The notes under the pieces are model-generated. The model made no database searches. It worked only from the letters and a program-made list of their open reading frames with translations, and was not told the origin of the DNA. A stretch of 64,000 nucleotides of DNA from Doryteuthis pealeii. Lineage: Eukaryota; Mollusca; Cephalopoda; Myopsida; Loliginidae. Positions 52,430 to 62,559 of this stretch are shown piece by piece (within the stretch, counting starts at the first letter, position 1; each line of letters begins with the position of its first letter). The position numbers and the translations under genes were made by a program. Location of the stretch: NCBI GenBank assembly GCA_023376005.1, contig CM042138.1, positions 99,386,619 through 99,450,618 of the forward strand, read 5' to 3'.

Positions 52430-52975
52430 CAGAATTAAATTACAGTTAATTCTTAGAATCGTTTATCTCATTTAAATATCTTTTTTTGAAAACAGTTGAC
52501 CAAATAAGTTAGAAGGTGGGGAAGTGAGTATATAGTTATAGAATTATGGTCAATTCTTGGAATCTTTCATATCATCTAAATGTCTTTTTCAAAACATTTG
52601 ACCACATCAGTAAGAGAATAGGGAAGTGATTATATCTTTATAGAATTATTGTCAATTCTTGGAATCTTTCATATCATTTAAATGTCTTTTTCAAAACATT
52701 TGACCACATCAGTAAAAGAATAGAGAAATGAACATATATTTATAGAATTATGGTCAATTCTTGTAATCTTTCATATCATTTAAATGTTTTTTTTTAAAAA
52801 CATGTGACCACATAAGTTTGTGAATAAGTGAGTCAGCATACTTTTATAAAATTATGGCCAATTCTTGGAATCTTTCTTATAACATAAATATCATTTTGAT
52901 AGTATTTGATCACATCATTTAGAGAATGGGGAAAGTGAGCATATATTTATAGAATTATGTTCAATTTTTGTTGAG
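52430..52975 (+). repeat. 103-bp minisatellite, about 5 units
   Basis: TTCTTGGAATC or variants start at 52450, 52554, 52656, 52758 and 52862, with a last partial unit at about 52964. Each unit holds TTTCATATCATTTAAATG, AAAACATTTGACCACATCAG and TATTTATAGAATTATGG. AT-rich, no frame. Confidence 0.9.
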
Positions 52976-53235
52976 TAGCATTCAGATATAACTGAGCAAT
53001 ACTAAAGGGAGTATGATCTTACCTTAAAAAGTACTTTTTTCCCACACAATTTCTTAAGAAAGCAAAATTACAAAAAGAAGCAAAATGAAACAAAAACAAG
53101 TATTACAAAAAAGAAAAATGAAACCAGCAAAATAACACAGAAGCAAAAAAATTGCTTACATGGTATATTGGTACTAAATTATAGTTTTAGTATATAAATC
53201 AAAGTACTAAACTATTAGACTTCATCAGGATAAAA
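52976..53235. other. Unassigned
   Basis: No recognised feature. Confidence 0.3.
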
Positions 53236-53239
53236 TAGA

Positions 53240-53512
53240 ATTATGTATATATATATATGTATGTGCGTGTGTATGTATGTAAGTATGTATTTATATACAT
53301 ACGTGTGTGTATATATATATATACATATATATGTGCATATATATATATATATATATATAAGTGCGTGTGTATGTATATATATATATATGTGTGTGTGTGT
53401 ATATATATACATGTATTTATATATATATATATATATATATTATATATCTGTGTGTACACACCCACACACACACACATACATATATATATATACATGTATA
53501 TATATATATAAT
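53240..53512. repeat. TA/TG/CA compound microsatellite
   Basis: Mixed TATATG, GTGTGT and CACACA tracts; frames on both strands are artefacts. Confidence 0.93.
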
Positions 53513-53597
53513 AAAAATAGTAAATAAAATATCCTCCCAAATGAAAACATAAAAAACTATCCAATTTCTCTACTGACAACAATAGTATGCTAGCCAA

Positions 53598-53828
53598 TCT
53601 GGCGCCCTATGAGAATCAAACTCACAGTGACACAAAGTCAATTTTTTAGTCTGAGTTTAACAGGTTTGAATTAGGAATTTTCCTTCTCCTAGCCCAGTCA
53701 GCCCTACCGAATAATTTGATTCATACCTTTCGCAAGGGTATTATTAGCCCTATGGGAAATGTCTCATCCAGGATTTGAACGCTGTGTCCATTTCTGATGA
53801 TGATAACCATTACACCACAAGCACTCCT
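53598..53828 (-). mobile_element. SINE-E with B-type flank
   Basis: GCGCCCTATGAGAATCAAAC (SINE-B-like) is followed by the SINE-E body: CAGGTTTGAATTAGG, TTGATTCATACCTTTCGC, CCAGGATTTGAACGC, ATAACCATTACACCACA. Confidence 0.7.
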
Positions 53829-54435
53829 GGTCTGCTTGTATAGCTTGCTAATCATTATAGCATTCAAGGCACCGCTGTCTATTTTAAAAGCAGCTCCCAA
53901 ATTTACAAGTAGCCCAATCTGGCAACCTTCAGATATCATGTCAGCAGGAAGCCTTGACATTTGAATCTGTGAACCGTTCAGATTGAGGTGATAGGAATGA
54001 AGAAAATAATGTTTCTAATAAAAAAAAAATGCCATCATAGGATGTTTATTTCTATGTCTTTTCAAAAGATAATTACATTGCATTATGAATGCATAAATAA
54101 TCAATCTTTTATTTTTTTCTCACTTGTAGACCAAATTCACCCAACTTATATTTAAAAGTTGCTCAAAAAGTGACAAGTAGCAAATTGGAAAATTTAGTAA
54201 TTGTAACAAGATACAATATGGTCACCAATATCCAGAAGAAAAGGTTCTACAGAAATAAGTCCGGTTAGTATAGAAGGGGGGGGTGTCAAATTTGCTTTCA
54301 AAGAAAATCATTCCATTTAACATTTATATGACCTTTTTAAATCATTCTTCTTATGAGTACTACAATGAATTAATTTTAGTCCATCTTAGTTTCTTTATAA
54401 TGGAATCATTTGTTTATTTAACCAAATTTATAGAA
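53829..54435. other. Unassigned
   Basis: A G8 run at 54278-54285; nothing else. Confidence 0.35.
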
Positions 54436-54436
54436 G

Positions 54437-54605
54437 TCGAGATTGGTGCAATGGTTATAGTCACAGAAAATGGTCTTACCCACCCAAGTTCAAATCCTGC
54501 CTGAGGCTGTTTACATTTTGCCTCTCGCTAATCCCCTTGAAAAGACATGAATCCATCAATGTTTCCTCTCCAGCTATGGATAAATACTAGGAAGTCTTTG
54601 CTCTC
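54437..54605 (+). mobile_element. SINE-E, 3' truncated
   Basis: GATTGGTGCAATGGTTATAG, AGTTCAAATCCTGCCTG, GGCTGTTTACATTTTGCC, CTTGAAAAGACATGAATCC. Confidence 0.72.
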
Positions 54606-54657
54606 CAGCATTTGTTATATAGTCATATATACCTACATCATATATTGGGTATATAAT

Positions 54658-54690
54658 AGAGAGAGAGATAGATAGATAGATAGATTAGAT
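54658..54690. repeat. (GATA)n / (GA)n microsatellite
   Basis: GAGAGAGATAGATAGATAGA run. Confidence 0.9.
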
Positions 54691-54825
54691 GATATGATGA
54701 TCTTTCTTACTTGTTACACTTCTACTTCGGCTGCCATTTTCTTCTGTTTAATTGGCTTCTGCTGTTAAGGGTTGGTTCTTCTTCATTGATTCTTCTTCAT
54801 GCAGGGCTGGACATTGCTTGTTTTA

Positions 54826-55195
54826 GGTTTGGTTTGGTTTGTTTTGTTTTACGGCATATCAACCTCAGTGGGTCATTTAATGCCGATAAAGTTTTGAAAT
54901 AAATCAATTCTTAATGGATAATACAATTTTTTTATAAATACATTTTTCTATTTAACCCATAGATGGGACCCTAACAGGTACTACCACTCTGGGTCAGAGT
55001 GGACCAGGGAGCAATGTGATGAAGGGGTGCTCCACATTCACCAAACCTCCAAAACTGGAACCTCACCATCAGATAGAGTTTAACATCATTCCCAGGACAT
55101 GTAGACCCGCAGCCACCGCCTTCTAGCTCCCATATGATAAAAAGGGGTTGGGGCTTGCCATAAGGGCAATAGGGTTGGGAAAATCATGCTTGTTT
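54826..55195 (-). mobile_element. Repeat D, 5' truncated
   Basis: The mirror of 47510-47872: GGTTGATATGCCGTAAAAC tail, GACCCAGAGTGGTAGTACC, GGTTTGGTGAATGTGGAGC, GGGCTTGCC-type. The junction at 55190 cuts it in the ATGATT(G/T)TCCCAACCC region. Confidence 0.8.
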
Positions 55196-56320
55196 TAGCA
55201 TTTATTTAAGAAAACAAGACTTTGTGTTTCTTGATCAAGATTTTATTTTCAACCCTGCCCATTTTTCCACCATGGGTGAGTTGCAAACCTTAAGAAACAT
55301 CCTCTCTGATAGGGGGCCGGCTCGCATCTAACTAAACAAAAACTATCTCACACGTCCAATCGCACGCTTTCAAGGGCTTAAGTAAAAGTTCACTTATATC
55401 TATAATTGGCAAGTAACTTTCCATAGGACCCTGTTATTTTAAATCTATGGACTCTATTTAACATTCTAACTACAGGTACGTTCATAATATATGGCTGCTC
55501 ATAAATTATGTAACACATAATGTAGGTATGGTAGGCACACTAGTCTAGAAGAAGAAAATACTTGAGTCTCCAACCAGGGGTGTGGTACTCACTACATAAA
55601 AAACAAACATTTACTAGTAAAACCGTAGCTGGGTTGGTGGGACTACTGATCTACTCTCTACCAGGATTCCATAGAAGTTGAAGAAGTCATTATTTGGATG
55701 TAGTCATTGTTGGCAAGTTGATTAGCTGGTTGGTTGTAGGGCATGTCAACCCTTATTGGGTTATTTAAAACCGAAATCTTTTTTTCCCCAAAAATATGAT
55801 TTGCTAAAAGTAAACAGGTAGTAACTTTACACAGTGCTGGACTTCTAAAGATAATCCAATTTGCTACTTGTAGTCCAACCCTGTTTATCATTATAATGAG
55901 GGGTAAACAAGCAACAGAAATAAAATGAAAGAAAAATTAGCCTGAAATAGTGTTATATACCCTACCTTTGAACATTAATGGGTATGTCCCAATTCTCATA
56001 AATATGGAAGTATTATGCTGACTGTGTAGTCTGATATCACTTGCAGAGATTTAACTTTCTTCATGCTACTGGCAATTATTGTATTTTGTTAATGTTATAA
56101 AGATTCCATTTCATTTCTAACCATATTTGGCTATGTTACGTAGTGCCTTTCCTTGGACGGCACTAAATATGTATATGTTATATACTTCTCTTTTACTTCT
56201 TATTCTTGTCGTCTATTCTTCTGGCCAGATCTGGTATATCTTCTAAGGTCTCGTCTGGTCTTCTATTGGGGATTCCGGGTCTGGTCTCTGTCGGGGATCA
56301 CTGCTTATCAGAAGCCCTGT
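55196..56320. other. Mostly unassigned; SINE tail scrap at 55735-55775
   Basis: Minus strand AATAACCCAATAAGGGTTGA then CATGCCC at 55735-55775 is a SINE-C-type tail. If the LTR candidate on the right is real, 56150-56325 would be leader sequence after it (CAGAAGCCCTGTGCTATTG on plus). Confidence 0.35.
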
Positions 56321-56325
56321 GCTAT

Positions 56326-56680
56326 TGTTAGCTTTTAGTAATAACAACAAGACTTCGATTTACGATGATGTTACTTTATTCCATAAACCCCCAGACCAGA
56401 CAATGCGCGCGGATCCTCACATCTTGCTAGCTTCCCTTCTAAGTTCTAACTCTTAACTGACTGAGTTGCTTACACCTTAAACCGGAAGGGGGCTTTCTAT
56501 AGCGCATGTATGCAGTGTGAGTTCCAGTTTAAGGCAGGACATCCTCTCTGCCCGACGTCCAACTGAAAACTGAGACCTAACCAGGTCCCACGTGACTTCA
56601 CGTATTTTCGCGGGCTCTCTGTACTATTCCATGGAAAGTCCTGCCCATGATATGAAAAGGGCCATCCTTTTAGAATGACA
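56326..56680 (-). mobile_element. Possible LTR (355 bp) with leader
   Basis: Minus strand: starts TGTCATTCTAAAAGG and ends AAAAGCTAACA (TGT...ACA), with GGAATAAAGTAAC as a polyadenylation-like signal about 60 bp before the end. GC content is higher than in the surroundings (TCCGGTTTAAGG, GTCGGGCAGAG), as is common for LTRs. The following bases (CACAGGGCTTCTGATAAGC) could include a primer-binding site. No second LTR, coding region or target duplication was found. Confidence 0.5.
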
Positions 56681-56963
56681 GGGGATTGACAATAATCTTA
56701 TGCAACCACATAGATTATGTAACACAAGGTCCTACATGATAAATTCAAACCCTCTTTCTTTAAGAATATGGTAAGTCCTGTTCATTTCCACCATTCAACT
56801 CCTGTTTACTATATCTGTCACACTAACTTTGTTTATTATTACTATGAGGTTAAACAAACAACAGAAAGAAAATGAAAGAAAAACCAGCCTGAAATTAATG
56901 AGAACATCATTTGTCTGCATATTATATTCAGCTGTATATATTTACCCAAATCTTCTGATTATG
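56681..56963. other. Unassigned
   Basis: No recognised feature. Confidence 0.3.
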
Positions 56964-57074
56964 GTTAAATCATGCTGAAAGCACTGGTTCCTATTAGACC
57001 ACTGAAGTTAAGCAGCAATAAGCCTGTTCAATACTTAATTGGGTGACAACTTAAACAACAGTAGGTACTGTAAA
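56964..57074 (+). ncRNA. 5S rRNA-derived repeat or pseudogene, copy 2
   Basis: AAATCATGCTGAAAGCACTG, GACCACTGAAGTTAAGCAGC, AAGCCTGTTCAATACTTAA and TTGGGTGACAAC follow the 5S rRNA plan from near the 5' end to box C. Box A (GAAGTTAAGCAGC) is intact and box C (GGGTGAC) is kept. The 3' arm (AACAGTAGGTACTGTAAAC) differs from 5S but is shared with 32443-32552. About 111 bases, close to the 120 of true 5S. Confidence 0.78.
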
Positions 57075-57435
57075 CAACCTAATTCCTTTGTTTATCAAAA
57101 ATGATTTGATTCTGCATCAAATGACCCAATTTATTTAGATAATAACAAAATGAAGCTAAATCAATATAGTGAATCTCAGTTTGTTTTTGTATTCGATACT
57201 TTCTAAACATTACAGAGTATGGCATAATGTTGGAACATTTTCTTCATCATCATCTCCCATAATTTTTTTTATGTTAATACTTATTATATTTGCTGCTTCT
57301 CCTAATATCATCATGTGTCTACTCTTCGTCATACATGGTGAAATATAGTTTTACATAATGAAAAAGAAAAAAAAATCTTTAAAATGAAAGAAGAGATGAG
57401 CAAGTTTTTAGAAAACATTAAAAAAATATTCAATA
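57075..57435. other. Unassigned
   Basis: No recognised feature. Confidence 0.3.
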
Positions 57436-57439
57436 TAAT

Positions 57440-57810
57440 CGCATCCTATCTCAGTAGTAATCGATCTGCGAGACTAGGTTGCTAACCATTACAACATGAT
57501 AAGGAGTGTAAGTCATTTGAATTCAAAGTTTACCTTTAGCCTTGTTACAGCCGCTAGTCTAGGAAAAGGTAAACTTTGAATTTAAACGAGCTGTATTCTG
57601 CTTAAAAATTGACCTTGTGTCAGATTCTGTCTGTTGTGGAAGGTTTGATTAACTACATACCTTCTACTAGAAAATGGTATCCTATCATGGTGTGATGGTT
57701 CCAAGCTAGTCTTGCAGATCCATTACTACTGAATAGCAAGTTCAATCGATATTTGTGACCTTATGTCAGATCCTACCCATAGTGAACAGGTTGGGTAAAT
57801 ACCTACTCAG
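57440..57810. mobile_element. SINE-F / SINE-E cluster with hairpin
   Basis: Minus-strand SINE-F head (57445-57510), then an inverted repeat: TTCAAAGTTTACCTTT (57521-57537) and AAAGGTAAACTTTGAATTT (57564-57584). Plus-strand SINE-E 3' end (57590-57640, TTGACCTTGTGTCAGATTC) and plus-strand SINE-F (57685-57810, ending GAACAGGTTGGGTAAAT) follow. Confidence 0.68.
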
Positions 57811-57887
57811 TTATAATATCAATGTTTTACGAGCCAATTTATCAATGTAATTAAAAAAAATCATTTTAAACATTATCTCAAACATAT

Positions 57888-58032
57888 CTATTTGACCCAT
57901 AAATTGGACCCTAATAGGTACTACCAATCTGGTCAGTCTGGGAATAATAGCAACAAACCGGTGATTCCACACACCCCAAAGCTCCAAAACTGTATCTCAC
58001 ACCTGGATGCAGTTTATTGTCATACCCATGGG
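57888..58032 (-). mobile_element. Repeat D fragment
   Basis: TTTGACCCATAAATTGGACC, CTAATAGGTACTACCAATCT, CACCCCAAAGCTCCAAAAC. Confidence 0.65.
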
Positions 58033-58041
58033 ATGAAAGAT

Positions 58042-58190
58042 TTACTTAAGTTGTTTCTTTGTTTAATGGCATATCAACCTTCATTGATTATCTAATGCCA
58101 AAGCCATATATCTAGAAGATCAGTAGTGGTTCTATTTAACCCATAGCTGAGAGATGAGGGGGTTCATCACTTTTCCAAGGGTATTTTTAC
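58042..58190 (-). mobile_element. SINE-C, head missing
   Basis: TTTAATGGCATATCAACCTT, ATCTAATGCCAAAGCC, TATTTAACCCATAGCTGAG, TTTTCCAAGGGTATTTTTAC. Confidence 0.68.
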
Positions 58191-58425
58191 CTGTCGCAAA
58201 TGGGTTGGTCAAATACCTACCTTCAACTAGATTGGTTGCTAAAGTCTATCCTACTGTCTCTTTTTAGCCTCAGTACAGATAAGTAAATAAACTTATCGGA
58301 AAAATTATAGTTGAATTATCTCCTCCTGGCACCAGAGAGCAAATTGCCAATATACAATATTGGCGCTAAAATTAAACCCCTTGACAAAAGTCACTTATCC
58401 TTTTGGGCACTCAACCCACGAGTTG
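58191..58425. other. Unassigned, begins with a SINE-F tail scrap
   Basis: TGGGTTGGTCAAATACC near 58200. Confidence 0.35.
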
Positions 58426-58660
58426 CTTTATCAAGCACTCCCTTCACCCTCAGCACTTATCATGTTGACAGTCAACCAGTAAGTGGAATAATATTCCAGT
58501 GCTCACCTTTACCTTATTGAATGAGCATTCAACAGGCAAGATGCGTTTTTCAAGCGCTCCTTTTACCTTGTCAAACAGCGAGTAGTTTCATCCAGCACCC
58601 TTCATCTTGTCAACCAGTGAGTGGAATAATATTCCAGTGCTCATCTTTACCTTCACCTCA
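58426..58660 (+). repeat. Direct repeat, 137-bp step
   Basis: GTCAACCAGTAAGTGGAATA then ATATTCCAGTGCTCACC (58471-58507) recurs with two changes at 58608-58644. Confidence 0.75.
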
Positions 58661-61325
58661 CCCTCAGCAAGATAAGTCTGGATAGCAAATGCCACACATT
58701 TACAACCTCTATTTGTACCTTTTGAATATATGTTTCTTTACTTTCAATAGTTGTTCTCGTCTTCTTTCATCTGAAATTACTTGCTTAACACTGGCAAATT
58801 TTAAGAGTCCTGAAATATCTCTTAAACTGGTGAAAAATATCTTTACCTGAAAGATTAGTGTGATACTGCCAATTTTATGGGGGGTCATGTTCTGCACTTT
58901 GAGATATACTTATAGTAAATTTTATAAATACTAGCAAAAAAAAAAAAAACCCTCCGGATGGTGTAAAAATTATTTTTTGCAATGCTCTTTCATAAAAAAA
59001 TGTATAAGATCTTTGAATTCATATTTTTTTTAATAACATACATAAAAAAATAATTTTGCTGTCAAAATTCAAATAAATATGATTTCTTTCTAATAAAACC
59101 AAGTTTCTAACAGTTAAATCCAAATTAATTCAAATATTTTTTGGGCATCAAAACTATTCTGTTTTGATTATCATGTCATAAAATTTTGTCTTACAACAGA
59201 CAATAATCAAAACTGTATGTTTTTTTTTCACTGTATAATAAAATATAAAATTTCATGTAGGAGAACATCATTTGACTATTTCTTGTTTGTAAATAATTTT
59301 TTCATAAAACTCTTTATATTAGATAACATTAAATATTATTAAGATAAAACAAACTATATATAAATCAACAATACCTCGTATATATTTATTAAAACTTGTT
59401 TTAAGAAACAATATGGAACATTTGATATTGCCTACTTAATTCCTGAGTATATATGATATAGGGTTGTTCTTTATTCTATATATTAATGATTTTGACTATG
59501 AATAAAATATTTCTTGGGTTTAGTGGAACGCTCCAGTATCAGGGGTCAGAAAGTTGAATGATTAACCCCCCTAACAGGTTAGAAGGATTCAGTTAGTCCA
59601 ACCTGGGTTAAGCTACTGAAAGGATCGCTTAGTTCAAGGTTCCTGGTGCCCACTGTTAAAGGACTATAGACCAAAACCCCCTCAGTGAAGGAACATAAAC
59701 CTCTAAGAACTTTAAAGAAGACACCCATCAGTGAGGGAGAATTAGAACTGTGAGTACAACTTAGTACTTTTGTACAACATTGTTTTTTTATGTGTTACAT
59801 GTAATAAACATGGTAACTTGTATGTGTGCTTTTGCCTTATAATTTCATTTGTGTGTCTCATTAATTCTGTTGAGGTCTCGCAGATGTACCGAGCCTGGTA
59901 TAATCCAATCCAACATATTTATTGATAGACTTATGCAATTCCTGAGGGTATTGTGATATAAGCAGTGACATAGTTTTGTTTACTGACAGACAGACAGACA
60001 CTGAATCTCCATTATATATATATATAGATCAAAGAGTAGTTACCCAAATCTGAAAAACAAAAAAGAACACTAGTTTCAAAATCATTGAATTACTATTTTG
60101 CATTGTTGTTGAAGTGGTTAGTGTTTAGTTATAATAATTGTTTTTTTAATAAAAGAATTTAAATACTAAATTGGCTTGAGATTTAAAAAAAACAAAAAAA
60201 CTCTATAGACTTGTGAATAGGTTAACTTTAATTGATAGTAATAAAATCATTAATTTATGGAGTTAATTTTTGAAGTCAAATGTTGTTTCTCGTCCTAACC
60301 TTATGTTTAAATTTCAATCTTACTCATTAATATCTGTGTATGTCACTTGGACACATTTGTATCTTGTGTGCATTTGTGTGCAAATGTGTTCAAGTGATAT
60401 GAATGAATTTATAAAGGACATTGAAGATGATAAATGTAGCTGATGGCCATGCATGTCAAGTACTATTAAGAAAGTTAAAAAAAACAAAAACTTAAACAAA
60501 TCCTTTGAAATGATTGATGACCCAACCTCAGAATGTTTGAAGAAATAACCTCCTTTTATAAAGGAACTCTTTGGCAAATTCACGATGGAAAACTCTAAAC
60601 ATGATAAAAGTTCATCATCTTGAAGATATTTGCTAAACTCAGCATAGTGTGTGAGATAGCCAGTATGAATCAAACTCTCTTCCTGATGCTCTAATAGAAA
60701 TTTACTCTAATCTTAGATATAACAAAATTAAATATGTATTCAAAATGTTTATTAATCTTTCAGTTTTTTTTTAATGGTATCTGAGATTTCTGAATGAACC
60801 ATGCTCAGCATAAATAAAGTAGTAACTTATAAATAAATGATAAAATAAATAAAACATCCTTTAAATATGACTAATTATCTTAAATTTTAATAAAAGCGAC
60901 TTTATATCCTTTATTTTCTATAATGACCATCTTCGAAACTGCAAGGAATATGGGTGATGTTATAATCATATATAGTAATGCAAGGAGGAGAGAAGGAAAA
61001 AAGCAAAATAGACACAACTTGCTGACCAGGAATATCATGATACCAGCTTGATAGTAGGGGTGAAAGAAATGGTAAAAAACAATGATAGAATCAACAAATG
61101 GAGTGTAATTTTTATACAGAAATGTACAAGAGGGTTCCTTTTCCTTATGTTAGTTCAAAGGGCTTAGGAAGAAGTTATATTGTTGAATGTCTGTTCTATG
61201 ATAGCTGAGTTCTCAGTAAGTATGTGGATAACTTGATTTGGGCAACCCTTCCTGTGTATGTGAAATAAGGTGGTGTTGGTGGATGATAGCTACTACATCA
61301 CACAGTGAAATGAATATTGAAACTA
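58661..61325. other. Long stretch without recognised genes
   Basis: AT-rich. GC-richer 59520-59720 (GGTTCCTGGTGCCCACTG, ACATGTAATAAACATGG downstream) has an LTR-like feel but no clear TG...CA ends. The minus-strand frame 60320-60673 (117 codons) has no known domain and no splice context. Confidence 0.4.
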
Positions 61326-61334
61326 AAAGTTGGT

Positions 61335-61560
61335 ACCAACAACAAAGTTCCCTGCAGGCAGCACCTAAAGGGGTAAGAGCTAGATTCTCCTGAAAGGAAA
61401 TGCCAACAGAGCTGAGCTATTGTTGGAACCATATCACGAAAGGCTTGTTTCTTGTGAGGTGCTTACTTTAAACTGATCTTCTGTCACATTCCAAAACTTT
61501 GAGAGATTGAATAAAACTACTAATAACCCTATGAACACTATTTTTGTAATGTCACATATA
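61335..61560 (+). repeat. Repeat K-like copy and adjoining dispersed repeat
   Basis: GCAGGCAGCACCTAAAGGGG, GGAAATGCCAACAGAGCTG. The following GATTGAATAAAACTACTAAT then AACCCTATGAA recurs at 62410-62450 (GATTGGATAAAACTACCAAT then AAGCCTATGAA). Confidence 0.5.
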
Positions 61561-62558
61561 CATAATGTAAATTATAGGAGAACAACTTAACTATATCATA
61601 TTACAAAATGAAATTAGATACATTAAGGAAACAGAAATAAAGATAAATCAAAGATTATTACTTAAATGTAATATGTTGGGGATTAGAATAAAATTAAATA
61701 AAAAATAAATAAAAAATTAAACTCCCATGAGCCTTCACTGGAAGAACCCTCCGCATATGTGCGAGAAAAAGGACTGACTTCCGACCCCAAGAGAATATAT
61801 CGGCCATTCTAGTTTAGTCCTTAAATGGGTCTAGTCGCTCCTACTCCTCAGGGAGATATTCCCTTGCCATTTGGTGATTATAACTCATGAATAAAGCTTA
61901 AGTCATAAAACCACCTTCTGCTTTTTCTTTTTTGTTCCCTGAATTTCCTTTTCAGTGTGACCACCAAATGAGATGGGTAAAAAAGCAAAAACCCTAAGAA
62001 CACACACTGAGAATAACCAGCTACCTTTAAACCTTAAAACACAAAACATCTTACCACCCCATAAATACATGTGTGTCTTAAGAAAAATACAGAGTTACTT
62101 GAATCATACAGTGTGCACTGGGTAAACCTATTATTGTAAGTCCTATATTTATATAAAATGGAGGCTGCATTTTCATTTTCTGGTGATCAGTGTTCAAGCA
62201 TTAGTGTTGGCAACAACACTTTATTCATATATGACAACTATATTCAATAAATAAAATCTGGGAACTAGTATATTTGATGGCAAATAAGAACCCTATACTT
62301 TGAGCCGGGAATATTAAGAAAATAATTATCATATAACAAACATTTTAGAATTGCCTTATGGACAAGATTTCATCCAGATATATTTGATGGAAGTAACTCT
62401 AAATATCTTTGAAAGATTGGATAAAACTACCAATAAGCCTATGAATACTACATTCAATAAATAAATTCTGGGAGTGGATGGACAATGAGGGAGTCTAAAG
62501 GCTTGGAAGTTAAGCAGTGATGAGCTTGAGATTTTTTTCAAACTCCCCAACCAAGCCA
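61561..62558. other. Mostly unassigned
   Basis: ACATTCAATAAATAAATTCT (62450-62470) repeats at 62240. GGAAGTTAAGCAGTGATGAG at 62506-62525 looks like a 5S box A scrap just before the satellite. Confidence 0.35.
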
Positions 62559-62559
62559 A

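Noticed and set aside
60320..60673. Possible 117-codon gene on the minus strand
   Set aside because: No recognised domain, ordinary AT-rich composition, no splice or promoter context; a frame of this length is expected by chance in 64 kb.
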